Shown: piece after piece, positions 52,236 through 61,181 of the stretch
Layout: each line of letters begins with the position of its first letter
Position numbering within the stretch: the first letter of the stretch is position 1
The notes under the pieces: model-generated
Seen by the model: the letters and a program-made list of their open reading frames with translations, nothing else
What the model was told of the DNA's origin: nothing
The model's database searches: none
Program-made: the position numbers and the translations under genes
Assembly: GCA_003151335.1 (NCBI GenBank)
Contig: PLXE01000108.1
Span: forward strand, 98,360-162,359
Direction of reading: 5' to 3'
Length of the DNA stretch: 64,000 nucleotides
From: Acidobacteriaceae bacterium
GTDB lineage: Bacteria; Acidobacteriota; Terriglobia; Terriglobales; Acidobacteriaceae

Positions 52236-54995
52236 CTAAAAGTGGAACCCAATCTGCGCGGTCAACGCGCGCGGCGTCACGTAGTGCGTGCCGCTGAACG
52301 TCGACAGAAAATTGTACAACGCATACTTGTTGGTCAAGTTGATCGCTGTCAACTGCAGACTCCACTTGTACTTGTCTCCTTTGAAGAGGTTGTCATCGCC
52401 GAGAGCCAGGTCAAAGAGGCTACGTGACGCGACGCGCGCGGGATGGTGGTCATCATTCTGCGTTCCCGGCGCCGGTACCTGTACCAGGTTCGATCCGAAC
52501 TGTGATGCCAGGCAGGGTGAAGGCAGCGGCGTAAACGGACTGGACTTCACACTCCCACAAAACAGTCCGGCCTGAAACTCCTGATCGGCAGTCAGGCCGC
52601 TCAAATCGACGGCGGGTTGGCCGTTAAGCGTGGTAGAGGTTGGGCAGTCGTTGTAGGCCGACACGCCGTAGCAAGGCACCGCGCCTGCAACCAGTCCGCT
52701 GTCGTAGCGCCAGTTGAAACCGATCCACGGCCCGCGCTTCCACGGAGTCTGGTATTGCAAGTGGGTAGTCTGATTGAAGACTTCGTCGTGATCAATGCGG
52801 AAAGGCGTTCCGCTCTGGCCCACGGTCACGCCTAGTCCGCTGGTTTGCGGCGGGAAGAAGCGTGCGGCCACGCTCGACATCACTACCAGCGCGCTGAAGC
52901 CGTGGTATACCGGCACGCTGGCGCGCAGCGCCCATCCCGGAATCTTCGAGTTGTGCCACCCGATGGGGAAGAAGATGGGAGTGTTGCCGAAGATGCTGAA
53001 ATCGTACCCGGTGTGAGTGTATTTCCAGATATATTCGCCGTCGAGCACAAGGAATCGGCCGAAGGCCTGCTGGAAGCCAGCGTGGAATTCATTGCGAAAT
53101 CCGGGAGTTAGCGGGGCCGGCACGCAAGGCACAATCGCGGCGATGACCGGGGAGTTGCACCCCGTGCTGGACAGCACCAGGTTCTCATTAAACGGCGTCT
53201 CCAGAGTTCGCGCATAAGAGAGGCGAAGAACCGTGTTCGTCTTCTTGACGTTGTAGGCAATCCCGAGACGCGGCTCCGCCTGCCGGGCGACGGTCAGTCC
53301 GTTGTAGAAGTCACCGCGAATTCCCAGATTGAACGTCCAGTTGCGCTTGGTGATGTTGTCCTGAATGTACATCGCCAGCTCTTTCACGTCGGTATGGCCG
53401 AGGAACGAAAACAAGGTGCTGTGCGGACCCTGGCAGCCGGAGGACGGTGACGGAACCGGACGAGTCAGGTCGTAGCAGCTCAATATGGGCGTGTAACCAG
53501 TGTTGGGCTGAAGCCCGGCGGCGGCGCACTGTGACGGATCGGTAAAGCCGGAGACGGGGTTGCCATTCGCATCCACGCAAGGCGAATTCAGGGTCGGATT
53601 CACGATCCCGAAAGTGTCGTTTTCGTTGAGGAAGGTCTGCTCATACATGACCCCGGCCTTCACGTTGTGAATGCCCTTGGTATAGGCAATATTCGCGATC
53701 GCACCGGCGTTGGTAAGCGTTCGGTTCTGCGCGACGGTTTCCGATTGGATTGGTCCCAAGTCCGCGAACGGGTCGGCGCTTGGATAATAGTTGTACTGGT
53801 CGCGCCGCACATAGCCCGTAACGTTCAGGACGGCATTCGCACCTATCGTGTGCGCCCAGGTCGGAGCGATGTTGTACGTCAAGATCTTGGAGCGCTGATC
53901 GGTCGGGCCCACGGGACTCCCGTCCGGCCCCAGCACGCCAAGGTTCAAATTGTCATACGAGTTCGGGTTCTGGAACCAGGAACGCGTGAAGCCGAAATTG
54001 AAGTGCAGTACGTCCGCCGGTGAAAACTGGTAGTCGAAGCGGTCAAACACGTTTTCTTCATTACCCTTCGCGTGGAAGACGACAAACTCTGGCGGATCGA
54101 GGAAGCGGCCGCTGTTGAGCCCGTTTACCGCGATGAAATTTCCCCAGTTCTTGCCGCCGTAGGAGAAGTTGAGATCCACGTTGGAGCTGCCGAAAGTACC
54201 GTAGCTGGCGGTCACGTCGCCGTGTGGCGTCGTCGAACCCAGGCCGGAACGCGTGGTCACGTCGATGACCAGACTGGTTTTGTCGCCGAACTCAGCGGGG
54301 GGAGCGCCGGAGATGACCGTCATCGACTGCACCGCGTCGAGCGGAATCTGATTGGAGAACACTTTGCTCTGCTGGTCGGTAATCGGCTGGCCATCCAAGG
54401 AGAATGAGTTCGACGCGTGATCGCCCATTCCGTGAAAGAGGCCGTTGGAATCGGCGGCGACTCCCGGCGACGCCAGAGTGACCAGCGAACTCAGCTCCGA
54501 GGAAGTGCTCTCCAGCGGAAGTTTGGAGAACAGGCTGCGGTCCACGTCGGTATGAAACGTGGGATCGTTCTCCAAGAGGTCGCCGGCCTCGCCTTGGACG
54601 GTGACGCTTTCGGCAGAGCCAGCTATTTGCAGAGTGATTTTGAGGGCAAGGGGCACGGCAGAGCGCACATCAACGTCCTGCGAATAAGCCGCGAACCCGG
54701 CCACTTTGACACTGAGATGGTAAGGATTGAAGGGAATGTTCGGGAAGCTGAATCGTCCCGCGCTGTCGGTTGTGGTCGACCGGTCGAATTGGCTGACCGG
54801 GTTATGAATTTCGACGGTCGCGCCCGGCACTACCGCGCCGGAAGGATCGGCAACAACACCGCTCAGCGATGAGTTTCCCGTGGTCTGCGCACTTGCGCTG
54901 ATGACGCCAAGGGCGAAACAGAACATCGCTGCTGCAATCGCACTGATTACCTTGTACTGCAAAGGCGTCTTGCTTGTTTCCTGTGTCGAAGTCAT
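52236..54995 (-). CDS. TonB-dependent outer-membrane receptor with carboxypeptidase-regulatory domain (Oar-like)
   Basis: A 919-residue receptor: signal peptide (AIAAAMFCFALGVISASAQ), a CarboxypepD_reg-like domain (about 42-125: SLSGVVADPSGAVVPGATVE), a plug (ESTSSELSSLVTLASPGVAA; SFSLDGQPITDQQ; DVTTRSG), and a barrel ending LTAQIGFHF with the terminal Phe. It imports or binds a substrate at the outer membrane; the substrate is unknown. ATG 54995 has GGAG five bases upstream. The upstream small secreted protein with a metal-type CELC motif may point to a metal, but this is only context. Confidence 0.9.
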   Translation of the reverse strand: MTSTQETSKTPLQYKVISAIAAAMFCFALGVISASAQTTGNSSLSGVVADPSGAVVPGATVEIHNPVSQFDRSTTTDSAGRFSFPNIPFNPYHLSVKVAGFAAYSQDVDVRSAVPLALKITLQIAGSAESVTVQGEAGDLLENDPTFHTDVDRSLFSKLPLESTSSELSSLVTLASPGVAADSNGLFHGMGDHASNSFSLDGQPITDQQSKVFSNQIPLDAVQSMTVISGAPPAEFGDKTSLVIDVTTRSGLGSTTPHGDVTASYGTFGSSNVDLNFSYGGKNWGNFIAVNGLNSGRFLDPPEFVVFHAKGNEENVFDRFDYQFSPADVLHFNFGFTRSWFQNPNSYDNLNLGVLGPDGSPVGPTDQRSKILTYNIAPTWAHTIGANAVLNVTGYVRRDQYNYYPSADPFADLGPIQSETVAQNRTLTNAGAIANIAYTKGIHNVKAGVMYEQTFLNENDTFGIVNPTLNSPCVDANGNPVSGFTDPSQCAAAGLQPNTGYTPILSCYDLTRPVPSPSSGCQGPHSTLFSFLGHTDVKELAMYIQDNITKRNWTFNLGIRGDFYNGLTVARQAEPRLGIAYNVKKTNTVLRLSYARTLETPFNENLVLSSTGCNSPVIAAIVPCVPAPLTPGFRNEFHAGFQQAFGRFLVLDGEYIWKYTHTGYDFSIFGNTPIFFPIGWHNSKIPGWALRASVPVYHGFSALVVMSSVAARFFPPQTSGLGVTVGQSGTPFRIDHDEVFNQTTHLQYQTPWKRGPWIGFNWRYDSGLVAGAVPCYGVSAYNDCPTSTTLNGQPAVDLSGLTADQEFQAGLFCGSVKSSPFTPLPSPCLASQFGSNLVQVPAPGTQNDDHHPARVASRSLFDLALGDDNLFKGDKYKWSLQLTAINLTNKYALYNFLSTFSGTHYVTPRALTAQIGFHF

Positions 54996-55139
54996 CTCTT
55001 CTCCAATCTCGCTGGCTCCGCGGTCGTGCCTGGCCCACGCAACACGCTGCGGGCAGCACGCCAAGAGCAATGGCAAATGCATGTGCATGTGCGCGCCCGA
55101 GGACGCGCCATCGCAAGTTTTCAGAATTGCGAGTCTGGA

Positions 55140-55457
55140 CTAGAGGCTGGGAGGCGCCCGAGAGGGAAGTCTGTAGTCGGCTTGAAGCGACGCACAGTTT
55201 ACTGCCTGAAGAGCGACTCGAATCCATAGCGGATTCAATAGATCGGCTTGCGGCAGTTGAGGGGTGACAATTGTGTTATGTCCAACGCGGCAAAGCTCGC
55301 AGTGATCGCCTGTTGCTAGACTGCTGTCCGATTGAGTCGAGCTGGAGGTTACGCGCGCGAGGTCATTTGCCGCTCCTGTTGTGCCGATCACATGCACCAG
55401 CGGGTGCAGCAGAACGTGCACAAACAACAACGTCAGTAGCCATCCTCGAAACTTCAC
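55140..55457 (-). CDS. Small secreted protein with CELC and terminal RAPP motif (DUF2946-like)
   Basis: A 105-residue protein from a GTG start with GAGGAA in front. N-terminal hydrophobic segment with His residues (WLLTLLFVHVLLHPLVHVIG), a Cys pair in GDHCELCRVGHN, and the C-terminal word SRAPPSL. A Cys pair followed by a final R(A/G)PP is a pattern of small secreted proteins often annotated DUF2946 and sometimes found near copper or TonB genes; assignment is tentative. It ends 145 bp upstream of the TonB receptor start on the same strand, likely one operon. Confidence 0.6.
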   Translation of the reverse strand: MKFRGWLLTLLFVHVLLHPLVHVIGTTGAANDLARVTSSSTQSDSSLATGDHCELCRVGHNTIVTPQLPQADLLNPLWIRVALQAVNCASLQADYRLPSRAPPSL

Positions 55458-55617
55458 GGAATTCCTCGCTAGGGCCCGATTTGCTGGTCATTATTCTGAC
55501 GTAGAGCCTCGCCAAAGTAAAGCAGGGCCACATGACGATTCGTCCCATATTACAAAGGTTTGAGTAGAGCGGGCTTCGGAGGCGTGTGAGAACTCGTCTT
55601 GCTCGAGCGACGAAGCT

Positions 55618-56712
55618 TCATCTTCCAGCAGGATCGCAGATTGGGATGACCGGCTCGCCCGGCACTGCGACGCCGTAGTATCGCCGCTGGAAGTACAGCG
55701 CCACATTGACCAGTCCGATCATCGCCGGCACTTCAATCAGGGGACCGATCACGGCGGCGAACGCCTCGCCCGAGTTAATGCCGAACACCGAGACGGCGAC
55801 GGCAATCGCTAGCTCAAAATTATTGCTCGCGGCAGTAAAGGACAGCGTCGCGGACTTGGCGTAGTCGGCCTTGAGCTTATATCCCATGTAAAACGAAACC
55901 AGGAACATCAGCACAAAGTAGATGAGCAGGGGAACCGCGATGCGCACCACGTCCAGCGGGAGTCGCAGGATATAGTCACCCTTCAGCGAGAACATCACCA
56001 CGATGGTGAACAACAGGGCTATCAGCGTGATCGGGCTGATGCGCGGAATGAAGGTCTTTTCATACCACGTCCGCCCTTTGGCCCTGACCAGCGTGAAGCG
56101 AGTCGCGATCCCCGCGAGAAATGGGATACCGAGATAGATGAACACGCTGCCCGCGATGTCGCGAATCGAAACGTTCACCACGGAACCGCGCAGACCAAAC
56201 CACTCCGGCAACTTGGTCACAAAGATCCACGCGTAGACGGAATAGAACAAGACCTGAAAGACCGAGTTGAAGGCCACCAGCCCGGCGGCATATTGCGTAT
56301 CGCCCTTGGCCAGTTCGTTCCACACGATCACCATGGCGATGCATCGCGCCAGTCCGATCAGAATCAGTCCCGCCATGTATTCCGGATAGCCGCGGAGGAA
56401 GATGATCGCCAGCACGAACATCAACACGGGGCCGATCACCCAGTTCTGCAACAGCGACAGCCCGAGAATCTTCTTATTGCGGAAGACTTCGCCCAGCTCC
56501 TCGTAGCGCACCTTCGCCAGCGGCGGATACATCATCAGGATCAGCCCGAGCGCTATCGGAAGTGAGGTTGTGCCAACGTTGAAGCGGTTGAGGAAAGGAA
56601 CAATGCCAGGAAGCGCCCATCCTGAAAGCACACCGACGGCCATCGCAGCGAAGATCCACAGCGTCAGATAGCGATCAAGAAAGCTGAGACGAGCGGTCAC
56701 TTTGTTGTGCAT
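55618..56712 (-). CDS. acr3: ACR3-type arsenite efflux permease
   Basis: A 364-residue inner-membrane carrier with ten helices. Family signatures: [19 protein letters not shown] with the conserved Cys, and [19 protein letters not shown] with the conserved Glu. It expels arsenite using the proton gradient. It is the last gene of arsR-arsM-arsC-acr3. The ATG at 56712 ([17 protein letters not shown]) follows GGGGAC and gives the usual ACR3 length; longer versions would add a non-conserved 50 residues. Confidence 0.95.
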   Translation of the reverse strand: MHNKVTARLSFLDRYLTLWIFAAMAVGVLSGWALPGIVPFLNRFNVGTTSLPIALGLILMMYPPLAKVRYEELGEVFRNKKILGLSLLQNWVIGPVLMFVLAIIFLRGYPEYMAGLILIGLARCIAMVIVWNELAKGDTQYAAGLVAFNSVFQVLFYSVYAWIFVTKLPEWFGLRGSVVNVSIRDIAGSVFIYLGIPFLAGIATRFTLVRAKGRTWYEKTFIPRISPITLIALLFTIVVMFSLKGDYILRLPLDVVRIAVPLLIYFVLMFLVSFYMGYKLKADYAKSATLSFTAASNNFELAIAVAVSVFGINSGEAFAAVIGPLIEVPAMIGLVNVALYFQRRYYGVAVPGEPVIPICDPAGR

Positions 56713-56740
56713 GGTGCGTCCCCAGGGTCGAGAGGGTTTG

Positions 56741-57241
56741 TCATTGCTGGCCGATCTTGTCGATCTCCTTCTGAATTGAGAGCCGATCGAGACTTGCGAT
56801 TGGCAAGCACAATAGCAGGCTGATCCGGCGCTCAAGCATGAAGAAGGCTTCACGAAACGCACGGTCGATCTCGTCGGGCGAACCGGTAACTGCCGCAGGA
56901 TCGGGAATCCCCCAATGTGCAGTCATCGGCTGGCCGGGCCAGACTGGGCACACTTCTTTGGCGGCGTTGTCGCACACCGTGAAGACGAAGTTCATCTGGG
57001 GCGCTCCGGGCTGGGCAAATTCTTCCCAACTCTTGCTGCGCAGTCCATTGGTGGGCAGGCGGGCCATTTCGATTTGCCGCAGCGCCTCCGACCGCACTAT
57101 GCCTGCCGGATGGCTGCCGGCGCTGTAGGCAGTAAAGTTCGGCCGGCCTTTGAAGTTCAGGATCGCCTCGGCCATGATGGAGCGCGCCGAGTTACCCGTG
57201 CACAGGAAAAGTACGTTGTAACGTCCCTGCATCGTCGTCAT
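56741..57241 (-). CDS. arsC: Arsenate reductase, thioredoxin-coupled (LMW phosphatase fold)
   Basis: A 166-residue enzyme reducing arsenate to arsenite. P-loop CTGNSARS with nucleophile Cys14 and Arg20, resolving pair Cys90 and Cys98 ([17 protein letters not shown]), and the general acid Asp114 in GIPDP. These three Cys define the thioredoxin-dependent class. The start is at 57241, 3 bp after the arsM stop; ATG at 57232 has better spacing from AAGGG and is an alternative. Its product is passed to ACR3 for export or to ArsM for methylation. Confidence 0.95.
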   Translation of the reverse strand: MTTMQGRYNVLFLCTGNSARSIMAEAILNFKGRPNFTAYSAGSHPAGIVRSEALRQIEMARLPTNGLRSKSWEEFAQPGAPQMNFVFTVCDNAAKEVCPVWPGQPMTAHWGIPDPAAVTGSPDEIDRAFREAFFMLERRISLLLCLPIASLDRLSIQKEIDKIGQQ

Positions 57242-57244
57242 CCC

Positions 57245-58078
57245 TTATGGCTTCGCCATTTCCGTCTGCGGCTTCTTTGCCCGGATAAACGCGCTTATGA
57301 ATTTGCCGTCCACCTGCGGCGCGATGGCGTCCACGTCAACCCCCTGGTCGTGCAAGAAAACGCGTGCATCCTCGACCTTGTGGACCCGCGTTGGTTCGAT
57401 TTCGATGGCTTCGAATCCAGCGGCCCCGAGCTTCGAAATGTACTCCGTATCCTGCAGCGCGCCGGCAATGCAGCCGACCCACAAGAGAACGTTGTGGCGC
57501 ACCTCGGCCGGCATGTCGCCATGTACCACAACGTCAGACACAGCGAAGCGGCCACCCGGTTTGAGCACCCGGAAAGCCTCCCGGAACACGCGATCTTTGT
57601 CGGCGGAAAGGTTGATGACGCAATTGGAGATGATCACATCCACGGAATTGTCGGGCAGCGGAATGTCCTCGATCTCGCCGCGGAGAAATTCAACGTTCTC
57701 CACGCCCGCCTGGCGCTGATTCTCCCGCGCCAGCGCCAGCATCTCGTCGGTCATGTCGAGCCCATAGGCCTTGCCGGTCGGCCCGACGCGCCGGGCCGAG
57801 AGCAGCACATCAATGCCGCCGCCCGAGCCCAGGTCGAGCACCGTCTCGCCCGGGTTGAGCTGCGCCAGCGCCGTTGGATTGCCGCATCCCAGCGAGGCTT
57901 TCAGCGCGCCTTCCGGGACCTGGCTCGCTTGCGCGTCGTCGTACAGGTTCATGGTAATCGGATCGCAACAGGTGTCCGTCGCCGCAGATGCGCCGCAGCA
58001 GGAGCTGCCTCCGGTGTGGACGCGGAGCGCCGCCTGGCCGTACTTCTCTTTCACCACTTCCTTGATATCAGTGCTCAT
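57245..58078 (-). CDS. arsM: Arsenite S-adenosylmethionine methyltransferase
   Basis: A 277-residue SAM enzyme. SAM loop [11 protein letters not shown] (80-90), then the arsenite-binding Cys65 (SLGCGNP), Cys153 (ISNCVINL) and Cys203 (WVGCIAGAL). N-terminal Cys pairs at 27/28 and 37/38 are extra possible As-binding sites. It methylates arsenite to volatile or less toxic forms. It starts 9 bp after the arsR stop and ends 3 bp before arsC, so it is co-transcribed. Confidence 0.96.
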   Translation of the reverse strand: MSTDIKEVVKEKYGQAALRVHTGGSSCCGASAATDTCCDPITMNLYDDAQASQVPEGALKASLGCGNPTALAQLNPGETVLDLGSGGGIDVLLSARRVGPTGKAYGLDMTDEMLALARENQRQAGVENVEFLRGEIEDIPLPDNSVDVIISNCVINLSADKDRVFREAFRVLKPGGRFAVSDVVVHGDMPAEVRHNVLLWVGCIAGALQDTEYISKLGAAGFEAIEIEPTRVHKVEDARVFLHDQGVDVDAIAPQVDGKFISAFIRAKKPQTEMAKP

Positions 58079-58087
58079 GATGTTCTC

Positions 58088-58435
58088 CTATTTGCAGATG
58101 GTGATGATGTTTTCGGGTTTGACCGCTTTGTTGCGGGTGCAACATTCGGCGTAGAGAAAGCCCAGCAGCTCTTGCAGCGCTTCTGCATTCGCCGTGTACC
58201 AGAGGAAGGTCCCTTCGCGGCGCACCTTGACCAAGTCTTCGTTCTTCAGCTTGTCGAGATGGTGCGATAGGGTCGAACTCGGGATGTCCAGCTCGTCACC
58301 AATTTCGCCGACCACCAGGCCCTGGGGATGCGCCGACAACAACAATTGCATGATGCGCAGGCGGGGTTCGGTCCCCATCGCCGACAGCATGTCGGCGTAA
58401 CGGATAATTTGAGCGGGATCCTGTTTCTTGGGCAT
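58088..58435 (-). CDS. arsR: ArsR-family repressor
   Basis: A 115-residue winged-helix regulator: helices RLRIMQLLLSAHPQGLVVGE and recognition helix IPSSTLSHHLDKLKNEDLV, then the wing VRREGTFLWYTAN. Cys are in AECCTRNKAV and the final ITICK, i.e. near the C-terminus, as in one arsenite-sensing type (two adjacent Cys plus a third). It is the first gene of the ars operon and very probably binds the inverted repeat at 58453-58478 and lets go when arsenite binds. Confidence 0.94.
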   Translation of the reverse strand: MPKKQDPAQIIRYADMLSAMGTEPRLRIMQLLLSAHPQGLVVGEIGDELDIPSSTLSHHLDKLKNEDLVKVRREGTFLWYTANAEALQELLGFLYAECCTRNKAVKPENIITICK

Positions 58436-58452
58436 TGGACCTGCTTTCCCTC

Positions 58453-58491
58453 TATATTTCTACTATTATCGAAATATAAGAGGATTGTCAA
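58453..58491 (-). promoter_or_regulatory. Promoter and ArsR operator of the ars operon
   Basis: On the minus strand: -35 TTGACA (58486-58491), 17-bp spacer, -10 TAATAG (58463-58468). An inverted repeat TATATTTC / GAAATATA with a 10-bp spacer (58453-58478) covers the -10 and part of the spacer, so a bound dimer would block polymerase. It is 18 bp upstream of the arsR start. Confidence 0.8.
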
Positions 58492-58598
58492 GCCCCAAGA
58501 TGGAAAGGTTTGTTCTTACAATCCTGTCGAGTTCCGGCAGCAAGAAAAGGGTCACTGGCTGCCGGTTTGGCTGAAGGCTAACGGCTGATGGCTGACAG

Positions 58599-58862
58599 CT
58601 AGTTCACTCCCGAATTGGGTTGTGCCGAGGGCGTGGCGTTGTTCACTGGCGGCTTCATCAAGCCGAAGTTCTGCAGGTAGGCGACGGTGCGTTGCGCGGC
58701 GCCATCGAAGGTGAGCTGGCAGTTTACGAATTGGGTGTTCTCCCAAGTCACGTCTCCGCCGCCATAAATTAGTTTGCAATCGGTCAGTACACACTTGACG
58801 AAGCGCTTGTCGTCCATATAAACGGTAACGCCCTGGGGATGCCAGTTTTCCAAGACTTGCAT
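58599..58862 (-). CDS. Small hypothetical protein, beta-rich
   Basis: An 87-residue protein (MQVLENWHPQGVTVYMDDKR, then FVKCVLTDCKLIYGGGDVTW, FVNCQLTFDGAAQRT, ending AQPNSGVN). The spaced C-x-(V/L)-x-D/N-C pattern resembles a short right-handed beta-helix like pentapeptide repeats. GAGAGGAA precedes the ATG. Last gene of the region before the ars promoter; 154 bp behind the ABC permease gene. The stop lies in a repeat tract (GGCTAACGGCTGATGGCTG) related to R3. Confidence 0.62.
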   Translation of the reverse strand: MQVLENWHPQGVTVYMDDKRFVKCVLTDCKLIYGGGDVTWENTQFVNCQLTFDGAAQRTVAYLQNFGLMKPPVNNATPSAQPNSGVN

Positions 58863-59016
58863 GATGAGTTCCTCTCTGCGGAAACTGATTAAGAGACTAC
58901 AGAATAACCGAAATGAGGGCCGTTGATGAGTGGGCCCGCGCCTAAGCACGGTTCCCGCCACACACGAAAGAAAGGCAGACGATATGCCCGTCTGCGGCAC
59001 CGCCCTCCGCCCCGCA

Positions 59017-60132
59017 CTACAGCGTTCGCTTGAACAGCGCGGTGGCAAACGTAATCATGATGGCAGCCGCAACCGTCAGATACAGCAGGTCAGTGCGGAT
59101 GGCCGCGAAGCCCGCATCCTTCAGCAGAATGGCCTTGAAGCCGTGCACCGCGTAGGTGAAGGGATCGACATAGGCGATTCCGCGAAGCCACGCCGGGAAT
59201 GCCTTAACGGGATAAATTGCGCCGCTGGGGAAAAACAGCAGGGTGTTCAGGATTCCGAACATGGCGCGAGGCACCAGCGGGTCCTCCACTCGCACCATCA
59301 GCAGGAACATCATGGTGTTAAACGCCAGCGAGGTGGCCACCACCATCAGAAAAACGTAGAGCATGTTTTGCGGCGTGAAGACGGTCCCCAGCCCTGCCAG
59401 CAGCGATCCCAAGACGGTGATCACAATGCCCGCCATGATCGCCTTCAACGCCCCCGCGACGTTCAACCCGGCGACCAGTTCGAACTTGGTAATTGGCGTC
59501 ACCAGATAACCTTCGTGCACTCCGCGCGCCTTATCGTCGATGTACAACATGCCGCCGCCGATCATGACGGAGACGAACATGGCCAGCGCGATCGATCCGG
59601 GCAGCAGATATTTCATGTACTCGATGTAGGGATACAGCTCAACCGTGTCGAGCGTGATCTGTTGCACGATGCGCGAGGGCTCGACATCGGGATTGTTCAG
59701 CGCGTTGGTCAGTTCGCTGAATTGCTGCTCCAGGGTCGAGCTCATGAAGTTGTCGGTGTTGTCCACCACCAGCGCAATCCGCGGATGGTTTTGCTCATAG
59801 ACGCGGCGCGAGTATTCCGGCGGAATAATGATGGCGCCGTCCAGTTTGCCGGTGCGCACGTCTTCCATGGCCTGCTTGTCGCTGTCGTAAGGCACAGGAA
59901 AAAACGTCCGCGCATTGGACTGCACCGCCGCCAGCGCCTCGCGGACCTTCACCGCCTGGGTACCGTGGTCTTGATCGACAACCCCGAGCCGCGCCTCTTT
60001 GATCTTTCCGCCGAATGCGTTGCCCAACACGATAAGCTGCACCAGGGGGAACACCATGGCCACCAGCATCAGCGCGGGCGAGCGGAAGAACTTGCGCAGC
60101 TCGCGCTCGACGATTGCCCACATCCTGTTCAT
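59017..60132 (-). CDS. ABC-2 type transporter permease (YbhS/YhhJ-like)
   Basis: A 371-residue permease: one N-terminal helix (PALMLVAMVFPLVQLIVLGN), a large external domain (about 45-185), and five C-terminal helices with IGGGMLYIDDKARGVHEGYL and PSGAIYPVKAFPAWLRGIAY. It is the only permease gene of the operon, so it should work as a homodimer, unlike YbhS/YbhR in E. coli. The start overlaps the ATPase stop by 4 bp (ATGA). It probably expels drugs or lipophilic compounds. Confidence 0.92.
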   Translation of the reverse strand: MNRMWAIVERELRKFFRSPALMLVAMVFPLVQLIVLGNAFGGKIKEARLGVVDQDHGTQAVKVREALAAVQSNARTFFPVPYDSDKQAMEDVRTGKLDGAIIIPPEYSRRVYEQNHPRIALVVDNTDNFMSSTLEQQFSELTNALNNPDVEPSRIVQQITLDTVELYPYIEYMKYLLPGSIALAMFVSVMIGGGMLYIDDKARGVHEGYLVTPITKFELVAGLNVAGALKAIMAGIVITVLGSLLAGLGTVFTPQNMLYVFLMVVATSLAFNTMMFLLMVRVEDPLVPRAMFGILNTLLFFPSGAIYPVKAFPAWLRGIAYVDPFTYAVHGFKAILLKDAGFAAIRTDLLYLTVAAAIMITFATALFKRTL

Positions 60133-61181
60133 GGCCGCATCCCCGGGCTATCTGGCATCACAAAGTTGTAGGCCTTCACTTGCTCATCGCGCAGTTGCCG
60201 GCCGGTGTAGTGCACGAACACATCGTCCAACGTAGTGTTTTGCACCGAGAGAGACTTGATCTGCACGTTAGAGCGTACCGCCAGCTCCACCAGTTCGGTG
60301 GTTGTCTTGGAACCATTGCTGCTGAGAATGCGGTACATGTCAGCGCCCACCGACTGTACCGAGGTGACGTCTTCGAGCTTGCCTAATTCCCCCTGCCAGG
60401 CCGCCGGGGCATTCAGGAACTGCGCTTCAATCACATTGGTTCCCGGCACGCTTGCTTTTAGCGCCATGGGGGAATCCAGCGCCACCAGCTTGCCATGGTC
60501 CACGATCGCCAGACGATCGCAAAGCCGGTCAGCTTCGTCCATATAGTGCGTCGTGATCAGAATAGTCAGCGCGCGCCGGTTCTTGACCTCGGTCAGCATC
60601 TCCCATACGGCTACGCGCGACACCGGATCGAGTCCTGTCGTGGGCTCATCGAGGAAGAATATTTTCGGGCTGTGCACCAGTCCCCGGGCGATCTCCAGCC
60701 GCCGGCGCATACCGCCGGAAAGCGTCTTGGTCTGGGCATTGCGCCACTTCAGCAGGTCCACCGTTTTCAGCAAGTCGTCGATATTGCGCTTGCGATCAGC
60801 GGCGGGCACACCGTACAACTTGGCGTAAATACTGAGATTTTCTTCCACGGTAAGATCGATGTCGCTGGTCAGCGCCTGCGGGATGACGCCCATGCAGTGC
60901 CGGGCTGAGTCTGGCTGCTTCGCGACGTCGAAACCGTTGATCAACGCCCGCCCGCTGGTCAGCGGCAGCAGCGTAGTCATCATGCGAATGAGCGTAGACT
61001 TGCCGGCGCCATTGGGCCCCAGCAATCCGAAGATTTCGCCCTGGTGTACGTTGAAGGAAACGTCATCCACGGCAGTAAAGTCGCCGTACTTTTTCGTGAC
61101 GTGGTCCACCACAATGGCATCGACGTTGGGCGCCGCATCGCAGGCCGCTGTGGGCTTCGATTTTGGACTGAACCAGCTCAT
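60129..61181 (-). CDS. ABC transporter ATP-binding protein (drug-efflux type)
   Basis: A 350-residue ATPase with Walker A GLLGPNGAGKST, the signature LSGGMRRRLEIARGLVH, Walker B IFFLDEPTTGLDP and the H-loop ILITTHYMDEADRL. A C-terminal domain of about 90 residues follows, with a DUF4162-like end (SLSVQNTTLDDVFVHYTGRQ). It pairs with the permease and HlyD genes that overlap it by 4 bp each. An additional N-terminal stretch of about 20 residues holds two Cys-free helical turns. Confidence 0.95.
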   Translation of the reverse strand: MSWFSPKSKPTAACDAAPNVDAIVVDHVTKKYGDFTAVDDVSFNVHQGEIFGLLGPNGAGKSTLIRMMTTLLPLTSGRALINGFDVAKQPDSARHCMGVIPQALTSDIDLTVEENLSIYAKLYGVPAADRKRNIDDLLKTVDLLKWRNAQTKTLSGGMRRRLEIARGLVHSPKIFFLDEPTTGLDPVSRVAVWEMLTEVKNRRALTILITTHYMDEADRLCDRLAIVDHGKLVALDSPMALKASVPGTNVIEAQFLNAPAAWQGELGKLEDVTSVQSVGADMYRILSSNGSKTTTELVELAVRSNVQIKSLSVQNTTLDDVFVHYTGRQLRDEQVKAYNFVMPDSPGMRP

